NCBI GenBank assembly: GCA_035943635.1
Contig: DASZBX010000071.1
Span: 129,321-193,320, forward strand
Direction of reading: 5' to 3'
Source: DASZBX01 sp035943635
Lineage (GTDB): Bacteria > Actinomycetota > Actinomycetes > Streptomycetales > Catenulisporaceae
DNA length: 64,000 nucleotides
Positions 51,044 through 60,178 of the stretch are shown piece by piece. The stretch's first letter is position 1. Every line of letters begins with the position of its first letter. The position numbers and the translations under genes are program-made. The notes under the pieces were generated by a model. The model was not told where the DNA came from. It saw only the letters and a program-made list of their open reading frames with translations, and did not search any database.

Positions 51044-51940
51044 TCAGCGGTTGCCGAGGTTCTGGCTCTCGGCGTACTCGGTCATCAGCTTGAGCAGGTC
51101 CGGGCCGTAGGACTCGTGCCGCAGGGCGAGCGAGAACTGGGTCCGCAGGTAGCCGAGCATGTCGCCGGTGTCCCACCAGATCCCCTCGATCACCTGGCCG
51201 TAGGTCGGGTTGGCCTTGGCGTAGGCGGTGATCGCGGCGGACAGGTAGATCTCCACGCTCGGGTCCGAGACCCAGCGCCGGACCGCGCCCTCGAGCTCGT
51301 CGACGATCTCGGGGGTGACCACGTAGCCGCCGATCGAGGCGAAGTCGCTCGGCGCGTCCTCGAGCGCCGGCTTCTCCACCACCTCGGACAGGCGGTACAG
51401 CCCGCCGCCGAGGTCCTCCTCCAGGACCGGGATGCCGTACCGGCTGACCGAGGCCCGCTCGACCGGGATCAGGCCGATGACCGGCGCGTTCATCCGCTCG
51501 TAGGCGTCCAGCAGCTGGCGCGCCCGGGGCACCACCGAGGTGAACAGCTCGTCCGACCACAGCACCAGGAAGGGCTCGCGGCCGATGGTCCGGGCGGCGT
51601 TGAGCACCGCGGTGCCGTTGCCGTAGGGGCCGTCCTGGTAGACGTACTTGATCTTCGCCTTGGAGGACACGGCGACCAGCGCCTCGGCCAGGGCCGGCTT
51701 GCCCACCGCGTGCAGCTGCGCGTTGAGGTCGTCGTCCGGGGCGAAGTGCTGCTGTACCAGGGCCTTGCGCAGGGACACGACGATGGTGATGTCGTCGATC
51801 CCGGAGTCCACGAGTTCCTCGACGGTCCACTGGATCACCGGCTTGTCCAGGAGGGGCAGCATCTCCTTGGGAATGGCCTTGGTGAGTGGCATGAGGCGGG
51901 TGCCGATGCCGGCGACCGGGATCACTGCCTTGGTGATCAT
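51044..51940 (-). CDS. galU: UTP-glucose-1-phosphate uridylyltransferase
   Basis: Makes UDP-glucose for glycogen, trehalose, cell-wall and exopolysaccharide synthesis. The 298-aa enzyme has AVIPVAGIGTRLMPLTKAIP, KEMLPLLDKPVIQW, YQDGPYGNGTAVL, VLWSDELF, EKPALEDAPSDFASIGGY and WWDTGDMLGYL. The ATG at 51940 is the family start. A 300-base A/T-rich control region lies upstream with a good -10 (TATTAT). It is monocistronic; its 3' neighbour converges through a long palindrome. Confidence 0.95.
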   Translation of the reverse strand: MITKAVIPVAGIGTRLMPLTKAIPKEMLPLLDKPVIQWTVEELVDSGIDDITIVVSLRKALVQQHFAPDDDLNAQLHAVGKPALAEALVAVSSKAKIKYVYQDGPYGNGTAVLNAARTIGREPFLVLWSDELFTSVVPRARQLLDAYERMNAPVIGLIPVERASVSRYGIPVLEEDLGGGLYRLSEVVEKPALEDAPSDFASIGGYVVTPEIVDELEGAVRRWVSDPSVEIYLSAAITAYAKANPTYGQVIEGIWWDTGDMLGYLRTQFSLALRHESYGPDLLKLMTEYAESQNLGNR

Positions 51941-52266
51941 GGGTGAATCACTCCATCGGGGTAGGTCTCGGCAAGAGGTGCACTGACTTCATGTATATCG
52001 CAAGCGGCGGCGGGGCAGTGGTGGAATCTCGATAATATGGGTCCAATAAGAAGCCTACTGAGACATTTTAGCTTCAGTGTTCGATGACCGTTTTACCATA
52101 TTTTAGCCGCCCTTAGCGAGCTATTCACCCACAGTCCGGGCACCTAGATCGCGCGGGCGAACCCCTACGGCATCACGTCATCGCTGATCGGCGCCCATGC
52201 TCCACCAACCCCCTGCCCGCGCCGACCGGTCGACTCCCCTTGACCGGGTGGCGCGGCACTGCTTGT
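51941..52266 (-). promoter_or_regulatory. A/T-rich control region of galU
   Basis: No gene is present. On the minus strand TATTAT (52032-52037) is a good -10, giving a leader of about 85 bases. GCTAAAAT occurs twice (52065-52072 and 52100-52107) as a direct repeat 35 bases apart, upstream of that promoter, and could be an activator site. The G+C content drops sharply over 51990-52130. Confidence 0.5.
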
Positions 52267-55200
52267 CTAAGCCGGCCACAGCCCGCGGCAGCCGGCCTTG
52301 GCGGCCGCCACCGCGGCCACGTATCCGGCGGCGATGACACCAAGATACGGGTAGAACGCGGGCGGGGGCGAGGCGAACGCCAACAAAGATCCGGCCCCGC
52401 TGGCCGGCAGCACCGGGCCGAGCACGGCCAGCAGCAGTCCGGCCGCGGCCACCGCCCGGGCCGGGCGGCTGGTCCAGGACTGCCGGCGGGTGCGCAGCAG
52501 GAAGATCGCCAGCGCCTGGGTGAGCAGGTTCTCGGCGAACCAGCCGGCGTAGAACGCGGCGTGCGCAGTGCGCCCGGCCGGGCCGGCCGAACCGCCGGAC
52601 AACCGGTGCAGGACGACGAACGTGGCCAGGTCGGCGACCGTGTTGAGCAGGCCGAAGACCAACGCGAACCGGGCCGGGTCGCGGGCGGTCAGCCGGCTCG
52701 GCCGCCGGGCCGAACCCGGGTCCACCCGGTCCCGGGCCAAAGCCAGCTGGCACAGGTCGAAGCACAGGTTCTGCACCAGGACCTGGAGCGGGAGCATCGG
52801 CAGGAACGGCAGGATCAGCACCGCCAGGGACACCGACAGCGCGTTGCCCAGGTTGGAGCTGATGGTGATCCGCAGGTACTTGACCGCGTTGGACACCGCG
52901 CGCCGGCTGTCGGCGACGGCCCGGCCCAGGCAGGCCAGGTCCTTGTCCCCGAGCACCACGTCCGCGCACTCCCGGGCCAGTTCGGCCCCGCCGCGGACCG
53001 CGATCCCGACGTCGGCCGCCCGCAGCGCCGGGGCGTCGTTCACCCCGTCGCCGAGGTAGCCGACCACGCCGCCGCCCGCACGCATGGCCGCGACCAGCCG
53101 GGCCTTGTGCGCCGGGTCGACCCGGGCGAACACCGTGGTGCGGGCGGCCAGCGCGGCCAGCGCGGCGTCGTCGCAGCCGTCCACCCGGGCGCCGGTGACG
53201 ATCCGGCCGGGATCCAGGCCGATCTCCCGGCACACCCGCTCGGCCGCCTCGGGCGAGTCCCCGGTCAGCACGGCCACCCGGATGCCGAGCGCGGCCAGGT
53301 CGGCCACCGCGTCGGCGGCCCCGGCCGCGGCCCGGTCGCGCACGGCGACGAAGCCGACCAGGGTCAGCCCACGCTCGTCCTGGGCGCTGAGCGGCGTGTG
53401 CGCGCGGCGCGGCGCGAGCTCGCCGGTGGCGACCGCGATCAGCCGGTCGCCGAGCGCGGCCCGGGCCTCGGCGTAGCCGAGCAGCCGGGCCCGGCCGGCC
53501 GGGGTGAGCGTGACCCGGGGCCCGGCCGGGACCGGGCCGGGCCCGGCGCCGAGGCCCGGGGGCGGGCCGTCGTCCGGGTCGGCCAGGGCGCCGGCCTGGG
53601 CGTAGGCGCAGGCGTCGAGCACTTCGGCGACCGCGCCCCGGGTGACCAGGACCACGGAGCCGAGCCGGCCGGGGTTGCGCAGCAGCGCGCTGACCCGGCG
53701 GCGGACCGGGTCGAACGGCAGCACGTCCAGGATCTGGAAGTCGGCGTCCGGCTCCGCGGACGCGGCGGCGGACCGGGACGGGGCGCCCGCGTGGTCCGGG
53801 ACGGCGAAGGGCAGGACGGAGGCCAGCCGGGCGGCGGGCGGCTCGTCGCCGGACTCGTGGTCGGTGTCGGACCCGGTGTCTGCGTCGAGATCCAGGTCGC
53901 GGTCGAAGTCGAAGACGGCGCTGGTGACCGAGCCGCCGGTGTACCCGGCGGCGCTGCTCAGCGGGATGACGGAGGCCAGCGCGGGTCCGGCCTGCACCGC
54001 GGCCGGTCCGGCGAACCCGGCCGGCGCCACCGCCCGGGCGCTGGTCGCGGCGGCCGGGAAAACGCCGGTGAGCAGGTCCGGGGTGTCGGCGGCGGCCAGG
54101 TCGGCGTAGAGCCGGTCGTCGCCCTCGGCCTCGGTCAGGGCCTCGTCGAAGGCGTCGACCAGGCCCGGGGCGCGAGCGGTGACGGCCCGGCTGATCGTGG
54201 CGGCCCAGTCCAGCGCCGCCGCGGACGGCAGCCCGGCCGCGTCGACCGAACTGGACACGGCGAGCCGGCCCTCGGTCAGGGTGCCGGTCTTGTCCACGCA
54301 GAGGGTGTCCATCGCGGCCAGGTCGTGCACCGCGGGCAGCCGGCGTACGACCGTGCCCTCGGCCGCCATCAGCCGGGCCGCGCGGGCGAGCACGGTGGTG
54401 ATGACCACCGGGAGCATCTCGGGGGTCAGGCCGACCGCGACGGCCAGGGCGAAGGCCAGCGCGGGGGCGGGCAGGTCGCGGTTGGCGGCGATGGTCAGCA
54501 CGAGCGGGACGGTACCGGCCGTGAACGCGAGCAGCAGCCAGGTCACCCGGCGGGCGGCGCGGTCGAAGCCGTTGGCCGCGCGTTTGGCCGCGGTCGCCGC
54601 GTGGGCGGCGCCGAACACGGTCGCGGCGCCGGTGGCGACCACGACGCCGGTGCCGGTGCCGTGCGCGACGGTGCCGCCGGCCAGGCACAGCCAGGGAACG
54701 GAGCCGGGCGGGGCGGCGGTTTCGGGCGGCGCGGACTCGGGCGTTCTGGGCTGCGGGACGGTCGGCGCCGGGAGTTGGGCGGAGACCAGGCCGGTGCGCG
54801 AGTCGGTCCGGGCGGCGGCCGCGGTGGCGGGCTTGCCGTGCCCGGGGGCCGGATCGCCTGGCCGGGGGGCGTCGGGCCGCAGCAGCGCGGGGGCGGCGGT
54901 CTTGGCCGCGGGCCGGGACTCGCCGGTCAGCACCCACTCGCCGATCTCCAGGTCCGCGGCGGCGAGCAGGTAGAGGTCGGCGGGCACCAGGTCGCCGGGG
55001 ACCAGGCGGACCACGTCGCCGGGGACCAGGCCGGACACCGGGATCTCGCGGTCCACCGGGCCGGCGTCCGGGCCGGCCCGGCGCACGACCGTCGCGGTGG
55101 AGCTGACCATGGCGCGCAGGGCGGCGGCGGCGCGTTCGCCGCGGCGTTCCTGCTGGATCCGCAGGGCGCAGCTGATCATCGCGCCGGCGAAGACGACCAG

Positions 55201-55542
55201 GGCGCCGACCGGGCTGCCGGTGAGCGCGGCCACGGCGGCGATCACGGCCAGCAGCAGCACGAACGGGTCGGTCAGCGCGGTGCGGCCGCGGCGCCAGCGG
55301 CCGGGCGGCGCGGTCTGCGAGAGCCGGTTCTCGCCGTAGCTCAGCAGCCGGGCGTCGGCGTCGGCCTCGGCCAGGCCGCGGGCGCCGGTCTGCAGCTCGC
55401 GCAGCAGGCGCAGCCGGGGCAGGCCGGCCAGGCTGCGGGCCCGGCTGCGCTGGTCGGCCGGCCCGGCCGGGTCCGGCCCGGGCCGGTTCGGGTCCGCGCC
55501 CTCGCCGGTGAGCAACTCGAACGCGGAACCCCGGGTTCCCAT
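52267..55542 (-). CDS. MgtA-type (P-type IIIB) cation ATPase with two inserts
   Basis: The 1091-aa P-type ATPase has TGES (about 206), TM4 motif GLTPEMLPVVITTVL typical of MgtA/MgtB magnesium importers, phosphorylation site DKTGTLTEG (D417), KGAxx-like LVTRGAVAEV, TGDSPEAAERV and GDGVNDAPAL (about 830). About ten TM segments are present. Two disordered stretches enlarge it: about residues 220-290 after TGES, and about 475-590 in the N domain with an acidic DFDRDLDLDADTGSDTD run. Related enzymes are about 900 residues. It follows an ArsR-type regulator by 17 bases. Mg2+ is the best guess for the ion. Confidence 0.87.
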   Translation of the reverse strand: MGTRGSAFELLTGEGADPNRPGPDPAGPADQRSRARSLAGLPRLRLLRELQTGARGLAEADADARLLSYGENRLSQTAPPGRWRRGRTALTDPFVLLLAVIAAVAALTGSPVGALVVFAGAMISCALRIQQERRGERAAAALRAMVSSTATVVRRAGPDAGPVDREIPVSGLVPGDVVRLVPGDLVPADLYLLAAADLEIGEWVLTGESRPAAKTAAPALLRPDAPRPGDPAPGHGKPATAAAARTDSRTGLVSAQLPAPTVPQPRTPESAPPETAAPPGSVPWLCLAGGTVAHGTGTGVVVATGAATVFGAAHAATAAKRAANGFDRAARRVTWLLLAFTAGTVPLVLTIAANRDLPAPALAFALAVAVGLTPEMLPVVITTVLARAARLMAAEGTVVRRLPAVHDLAAMDTLCVDKTGTLTEGRLAVSSSVDAAGLPSAAALDWAATISRAVTARAPGLVDAFDEALTEAEGDDRLYADLAAADTPDLLTGVFPAAATSARAVAPAGFAGPAAVQAGPALASVIPLSSAAGYTGGSVTSAVFDFDRDLDLDADTGSDTDHESGDEPPAARLASVLPFAVPDHAGAPSRSAAASAEPDADFQILDVLPFDPVRRRVSALLRNPGRLGSVVLVTRGAVAEVLDACAYAQAGALADPDDGPPPGLGAGPGPVPAGPRVTLTPAGRARLLGYAEARAALGDRLIAVATGELAPRRAHTPLSAQDERGLTLVGFVAVRDRAAAGAADAVADLAALGIRVAVLTGDSPEAAERVCREIGLDPGRIVTGARVDGCDDAALAALAARTTVFARVDPAHKARLVAAMRAGGGVVGYLGDGVNDAPALRAADVGIAVRGGAELARECADVVLGDKDLACLGRAVADSRRAVSNAVKYLRITISSNLGNALSVSLAVLILPFLPMLPLQVLVQNLCFDLCQLALARDRVDPGSARRPSRLTARDPARFALVFGLLNTVADLATFVVLHRLSGGSAGPAGRTAHAAFYAGWFAENLLTQALAIFLLRTRRQSWTSRPARAVAAAGLLLAVLGPVLPASGAGSLLAFASPPPAFYPYLGVIAAGYVAAVAAAKAGCRGLWPA

Positions 55543-55559
55543 GCTGGGTACGCCCGGTG

Positions 55560-55913
55560 TTACCGGGCCAGCCGGCGGCGCCGGGCCGGGCGGGGCTGGG
55601 CCAGCCCGCCGACCACCTCGCGCACCGCCTCGCCGACCCGGGTGTCCTCCAGCGCGTAGACCTGGCGCCGGCCCTCCCGCCGGGAGGCGACCACGCCGGC
55701 CAGCCGGAGCTTGGTCAGGTGCTGGCTGACCGCGGGCAGCGCGAGGCCGACCGCGTCGGCCAGGGTGCCGACGTCTTGTTCCCCGTGGGCCAGCAGCCAC
55801 ACGATCTGCAGCCGGGCCGAGGACGCGAGCAGGCCGAACAGCCCGGCCGCCTCCTGGAGCAGCTCGGGCGCGACCGGGGAGACGGAGCTGGTGCCGCCAT
55901 CGCCTTCGAACAT
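55560..55913 (-). CDS. ArsR-type winged-helix repressor
   Basis: A 117-aa ArsR/SmtB-fold protein: SARLQIVWLLAHGEQDVGTLAD, then ALPAVSQHLTKLRLAGVVASRREG with the recognition helix, and an Arg-rich tail. It has no Cys at all, so thiol-type metal sensing is excluded; a His/Asp/Glu site or another signal is needed. It probably controls itself and the downstream P-type ATPase. TAAGCT (55920-55925, minus strand) ends seven bases from the ATG, predicting a leaderless message. Confidence 0.9.
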   Translation of the reverse strand: MFEGDGGTSSVSPVAPELLQEAAGLFGLLASSARLQIVWLLAHGEQDVGTLADAVGLALPAVSQHLTKLRLAGVVASRREGRRQVYALEDTRVGEAVREVVGGLAQPRPARRRRLAR

Positions 55914-56103
55914 TGGGCCAGCTTAACGGTAGGAGCGGGTTCTCGCGTACGCTCCGGCCTGCGGATTGCGGGTCCGGGCGGAGGATTTTCCGGGTCGGTG
56001 ACGCTGGGATTGAGAATGCTTACTCACTGTCGCGGGCGCCTGTGTGGTTGGGGCCTGGGTGAATGTCCGCGTCGCTCAGGTGCGGCCGGTTGCGGTCGGC
56101 TGA

Positions 56104-57435
56104 TCACGTGCGGCCGCCGCGGTGGTCGGCGGCTGCGTAGTCGACGAATCGGGTGTCGAGGATGAGCCGGTTCTGTTGTGCCGCCGGGCCCGTCACGCTC
56201 CGCAGGTGCGCGCCGGCCCGGTCGAGCAGGGCGATCGCGGCGCCCGGGAGCGCGGCGGCCGTCTGCTGGTCGGCGGCCAGGGAGACTGCGGCCCACAGCA
56301 CCTCGTCGGATATCTGCACGAGGTATCGCGCTTCCAGGAACTCGCGGGCCGAGGCCATCATCGGCATCACCTGCGCGGGCGTGGGAACGGCGATCTGCAC
56401 CGGGTCGAATCGGCTGACGAGATCGGGGTGCGCGGCGTTGAGCCGGGCCAGGATCTCGGGCGTCGTGGTCACGAGCACGGGCCCGGGCGCCGCGCACAGG
56501 TCCGTGACGCTCTCGGCGACGAGGTCCGAGCGTTCGAATCCGGGGTCCAGGACGCTGGGCGTGTCGATCACGGACACCACCGCGCCGCCGCCGGGGCCGC
56601 GGCCGAGCCGGAGGGTCTCGACCCGGCCGAGCAGGCTCGCGGCCGGGGTGGACGCCACGGTGTCGGCGTCGATAAGCAGCATCGCGGCTCCGCGCAGCCG
56701 GTCGGGTACCGCTCTGGCCAGGACCCGGCGGGCCAGGGCGTCGATCATGGCGGTCTTGCCTGCACCGGATGCGCCGACCAGCAGCGCGTTGTTCCGCGGG
56801 GAGGCGCACAGGATCTCGGCCAGGCGGCCGAGTTCCGCCTCGCGGCCGACCATGGGGATCGCCGGCTCGGAGCCGACCTGGATGAGCAGGTCGGTGTAGG
56901 TCGGTACCCGGGCCGGGGTCGACCCCAGGGTGGATATCCCGTCGACCGGCGGTGGCACCGCCTTCTGAGACCCCGGTATGCCGATGCCGGCCTCGGCCAG
57001 ACGCCAGAGCAGGCCGGGGACCTGCTGCCGGAGTTGGCCGAGGTCGACGCCGCAGGAGTGCAGGACCCGGGCGGCTGCGCTCTCGGGCCGGCTCATCAGG
57101 GCGAGCAGGAGGTGTTCGGTGCCGACGTACTTGTGGCCCAGTCCGGGTGCCTCCCGCAGGGACTGCGTGAGCACGTTTTTCATGCTGACGGAGAAGGGGA
57201 CGTGCCCCGCGGCGGTGAGCTGCGTCCCCGGGTCCAGGATCCGGCGGGTGGCTTCGGCGACGGACTGCGCGGACACGCCCACGGCGCCGAGCAGGTGCAC
57301 CGAGACGAACCTGTCGTCACTGACCAAGGGAAGCATGAAGTGTTCGGTCTTGAGCACGGGCTGGCCGAGATTGCGCGCCCCCTGCTCGGCGCGCACGATG
57401 GCGAGCCTCGCGTGGCTGGTGAACCGTTCGAACAC
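56104..57435 (-). CDS. Single-AAA Clp-like protein with altered Walker B
   Basis: The 443-aa protein starts MFERFTSHARLAIVRAEQGA with two Clp-N repeats (residues 1-145; LKTEHFMLPL and VGTEHLLLAL). One AAA+ domain follows: MVGREAEL (about 196), Walker A GASGAGKT (221-228), Walker B-like VVSVIDT where DE is expected (D291-T292) and RF (R342) as arginine finger. It lacks the second AAA domain, the middle coiled coil and the ClpP-binding loop of ClpC. ATP hydrolysis is doubtful. It lies 102 bases downstream of the NERD-helicase gene and may be co-transcribed with it. Confidence 0.82.
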   Translation of the reverse strand: MFERFTSHARLAIVRAEQGARNLGQPVLKTEHFMLPLVSDDRFVSVHLLGAVGVSAQSVAEATRRILDPGTQLTAAGHVPFSVSMKNVLTQSLREAPGLGHKYVGTEHLLLALMSRPESAAARVLHSCGVDLGQLRQQVPGLLWRLAEAGIGIPGSQKAVPPPVDGISTLGSTPARVPTYTDLLIQVGSEPAIPMVGREAELGRLAEILCASPRNNALLVGASGAGKTAMIDALARRVLARAVPDRLRGAAMLLIDADTVASTPAASLLGRVETLRLGRGPGGGAVVSVIDTPSVLDPGFERSDLVAESVTDLCAAPGPVLVTTTPEILARLNAAHPDLVSRFDPVQIAVPTPAQVMPMMASAREFLEARYLVQISDEVLWAAVSLAADQQTAAALPGAAIALLDRAGAHLRSVTGPAAQQNRLILDTRFVDYAAADHRGGRT

Positions 57436-57537
57436 GCGGCGCCCCCTCTTCTGGTCGAAGATCCCCGATGGCGGGCGCCGGCGCCGGACCGTCGGTCCGC
57501 GCGCCCCCGAGTCTCGCCGCCGTCGTGGGGCACGTTA

Positions 57538-59979
57538 TCAGGGTCGCTCGATCGGCACGACCGCCCCGCCGGACTCCCCGCCGCCCGGGCCGGCCGCGAC
57601 CGAGCCGAGCCACACTCGGTCCCGGGCCCGGGTCATGGCGACGAACAGTCTTCGCCGGCCCAGTTGGCCGCGTTCCTGCGCGGCCGCGCCGGAATCGCCG
57701 GGGTCGCGCAGGGCCAGGTCGTGGCAGGGCAGGAAGACCTGCTTGAACTCCAGTCCCTTGACCCGGTGGTAGGTGCCGAGTTTGCAGGCGGAGGTGGCGG
57801 CGCCGTCGTAGGACTCCAGCCGCTGGACCGGAAGCCCGGCCTTGGTCAGCAACCGGTGGTAGCGGTCGACTTCGCGCAGGGTGGGGCAGAGTACTGCGGC
57901 GTCGCCGAGGCGGCCGGTCGCAGGGGGCACATTCTGGGCGGGATCGGCTTGGCCGGATTGGGGATCGGGCGCGACAGTTCCGGGCGACGCCGGGGGTTGC
58001 GCTTCGTTCGTGGGCGGCTCGGGCGGCAACAGCTCTCGCAACGCATTGATCAATGCCTGATCGTGGTCTGCGACGGTCGGCGCGACGACCCGGGTGACCT
58101 GTCCGCCGCGGTACACCGTCTCGACCCGCCGCTCGCCGCTGTTCGTGCTCTCGTCCAGGTCGTCGAAGCTGTCGCCGTCGACGACCTGCAGCGCGCAGTC
58201 CAGGATCTCCCGGGCGTTGCGGTAGTTGGTGCCCAGCACCACGCCGCGGGCCCCGGCGATGGCGATCCCGGCGTCGGAGAGCCGGTAGCCGCCCGGGTAG
58301 ACGGCCTGCTGGCCGTCGCCGATCAGGAGCAGCCCGTTGGTCGTGTCGCCCACCAGCGCGTACAGCAGCCGGATGCCGACGAGGCTCAGGTCCTGCACCT
58401 CGTCCGCGATGACGGCGGCGTAGGGGCGGGCGAGGGGTTGGCGGCGCAGTTCGGCCAGGGCGAGGGCGAGGACGTCGTTGAAGTCGTGGATGCCCGCTTC
58501 GGCGCGCAGGCGCTCGTATTCCTCGTACAGCGCCCACACGGACCGGCGGTCCTCGACCCGGACCGGGGTGCGCCGGCCGCGGCGTTCGGCGGCGAGGTAC
58601 TGGTACACCGTGCCGATCTGGCGGCCCTTGACCACGTAGTTGATCTCGTCGAACCAGTAGGTCGGGTTGGCCTCGGTGCGCACCAGGGAGGAGTTGCGGC
58701 CGACGTTCTGCCAGGCCCGGCTGAGCAGGGTCTCGGCCCGGTCCCCGTTCAGCCGCGCCGGGATCCCGCGCGCGGTGAGCAGCCCGGTGGCGAAGTTGTG
58801 CAGGCTGCTGAACTCGATCCGGTCCGCGACCGCCGGGGCCAGCCTTCGGGCGAGCAGGTGCTGGACCCGGGGCAGGTTGTTGGCGTAGGTGACGAACAGG
58901 ATCGGCCGGGTGGTGCGCTGGGCCAGGTGCACGGCGCGGTGCAGGCCGACCACGGTCTTGCCGGTGCCCGCCGGGCCGCTGATCCGGGCCGGGCCGGTGA
59001 AGGTGCGCCGGACCAGGGCGGCCTGGTGCGGGTCGAGGAAGGTCATCCAGTTCTCGATCGGCTCGGCCAGCGCGGAGTCCAGGGTGGCCTTGCGCAGTTC
59101 TTCGAGGTCGAACAAGCTCGATGGCGGGCCTGAGGCCGTGGGCGGCGGGCCGGGGTGGGACGGGGCCGGATGCTTTGCCGCGGAAGGGTATCGCGGGCCG
59201 TATCCGGATTCTGATCGACGGTTGAGTTCCCTCTCAGAGCCCTGTCCGGGTCCTGGCATCGCGCCCGGGGTCGGTTTCGCTCCCGAGGCCGGGGCCGGTC
59301 CCGCTCCGGATCCGTCGCCCGGGCCCGGGTTCGGCCCGGGCAGGGCTATCGACCGGTATCCGGCCCTGGGCTGCTCGCCCCGGTCGGCCAGGCTCGGCGC
59401 CTCGTACCCGGGGAAACGCCCGGTCAGATGGGTGGTGATCGCGCCGATCTGGGCCGGGCTCAGCCGCCGCGGCAGGGCGAGCAGGACCGGCCCGGTGTCG
59501 CGGGTGCCGAGCAGCATCACCTCGCCGAGCCGGCGGTCGTAGCGGCGGTCGGTGAACACCAGCACCGGCTGGACCGCGACCGGGGACAGGCCGAGCGCGC
59601 CGAGCGCCTCCTGCACCGCCCGGGTGTGCGAGAGCAGCCGGCCGACCTCGGCGTGCCGGTCCTCGACCCCGGCGGCCAGCCGGCCGCCGGCCAGGGTGGG
59701 TTCCTCGCGCCAGTTCTTCACGTCGAGCACGAACACGCCGCCCGGGCCGACCAGCATCATGTCCGGGCCGCCGGGGCGCGGGCCGGGCCAGCCGGCCGCC
59801 ACCAGCAGGCGCCACCCGGCCGCGGTCAGCGTGATCAGCGCCTCGGCCGCCAGCCGCTCCCCCGGCATGGCGGCGGCGTAGCGTCCGGCCAGGTTCCGCG
59901 CCTCGCGGGACCTGCGGACCATCATCGACAATTCGTCCCGGGCGCGCTGTACGCGGTCCGCCGTCAGCCCTGCTGTCAT
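57538..59979 (-). CDS. NERD nuclease-UvrD/PcrA-type helicase fusion
   Basis: The 813-aa protein has an N-terminal NERD domain (PGERLAAE, PDMMLVGPGGVFVLDVKNW with D73, D86 and K88). A Pro/Gly linker of about 90 residues follows, then an SF1A helicase: Walker A GPAGTGKT (335-342), Walker B ADEVQD (about 526), GDGQQAVYPGG, LGTNYRN and FVAMTRARDRVWLG. An insert rich in Pro/Gln splits the 2B region (about 645-680). NERD is a predicted PD-(D/E)xK-like nuclease, found in mobile and defence contexts. The ATG at 59979 has GAGGGG five bases upstream. It is divergent from a second dnaN. Confidence 0.85.
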   Translation of the reverse strand: MTAGLTADRVQRARDELSMMVRRSREARNLAGRYAAAMPGERLAAEALITLTAAGWRLLVAAGWPGPRPGGPDMMLVGPGGVFVLDVKNWREEPTLAGGRLAAGVEDRHAEVGRLLSHTRAVQEALGALGLSPVAVQPVLVFTDRRYDRRLGEVMLLGTRDTGPVLLALPRRLSPAQIGAITTHLTGRFPGYEAPSLADRGEQPRAGYRSIALPGPNPGPGDGSGAGPAPASGAKPTPGAMPGPGQGSERELNRRSESGYGPRYPSAAKHPAPSHPGPPPTASGPPSSLFDLEELRKATLDSALAEPIENWMTFLDPHQAALVRRTFTGPARISGPAGTGKTVVGLHRAVHLAQRTTRPILFVTYANNLPRVQHLLARRLAPAVADRIEFSSLHNFATGLLTARGIPARLNGDRAETLLSRAWQNVGRNSSLVRTEANPTYWFDEINYVVKGRQIGTVYQYLAAERRGRRTPVRVEDRRSVWALYEEYERLRAEAGIHDFNDVLALALAELRRQPLARPYAAVIADEVQDLSLVGIRLLYALVGDTTNGLLLIGDGQQAVYPGGYRLSDAGIAIAGARGVVLGTNYRNAREILDCALQVVDGDSFDDLDESTNSGERRVETVYRGGQVTRVVAPTVADHDQALINALRELLPPEPPTNEAQPPASPGTVAPDPQSGQADPAQNVPPATGRLGDAAVLCPTLREVDRYHRLLTKAGLPVQRLESYDGAATSACKLGTYHRVKGLEFKQVFLPCHDLALRDPGDSGAAAQERGQLGRRRLFVAMTRARDRVWLGSVAAGPGGGESGGAVVPIERP

Positions 59980-60078
59980 CGCCACCCCTCACCGTCCGCG
60001 GACCTCGGCCCGCCACCGATCAGTCACTGTGTGCGCTATTTCGGTATACACCACCATAAGTGCGCAGACCAAGGGGTC

Positions 60079-60091
60079 GAACACACTGTTC
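60079..60091. promoter_or_regulatory. Perfect inverted repeat between NERD-helicase and dnaN2
   Basis: GAACA, CAC and TGTTC form an exact 5-bp palindrome midway between divergent starts. It resembles a LexA box but has one base too many at the centre (GAAC-N5-GTTC rather than N4), so LexA binding is doubtful. Confidence 0.4.
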
Positions 60092-60117
60092 ACCCGCCCG
60101 TCCACCGCCGGCCCGAC

Positions 60118-60140
60118 TTGTCAGTACTCTCAGGCACCAT
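60118..60140 (+). promoter_or_regulatory. PafBC-like promoter upstream of dnaN2
   Basis: TTGTCAGT at 60118-60125, a nine-base spacer and CACCAT (xAxxxT) at 60135-60140 repeat the geometry of the recA promoter in this window, where the same spacer precedes TAGCGT. The -10 is weak. Confidence 0.4.
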
Positions 60141-60178
60141 GGCACAGGCCATTTCTGCGACTGACGAACAGAGGCGAC

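Noticed and set aside
56011..56026. TGAG-N8-CTCA as an ArsR operator
   Set aside because: It lies about 100 bases upstream of the predicted arsR start and pairs poorly in the centre.
60079..60091. LexA (SOS) box upstream of dnaN2
   Set aside because: The spacing is GAAC-N5-GTTC, one base longer than the described actinobacterial box; kept only as an unassigned palindrome.
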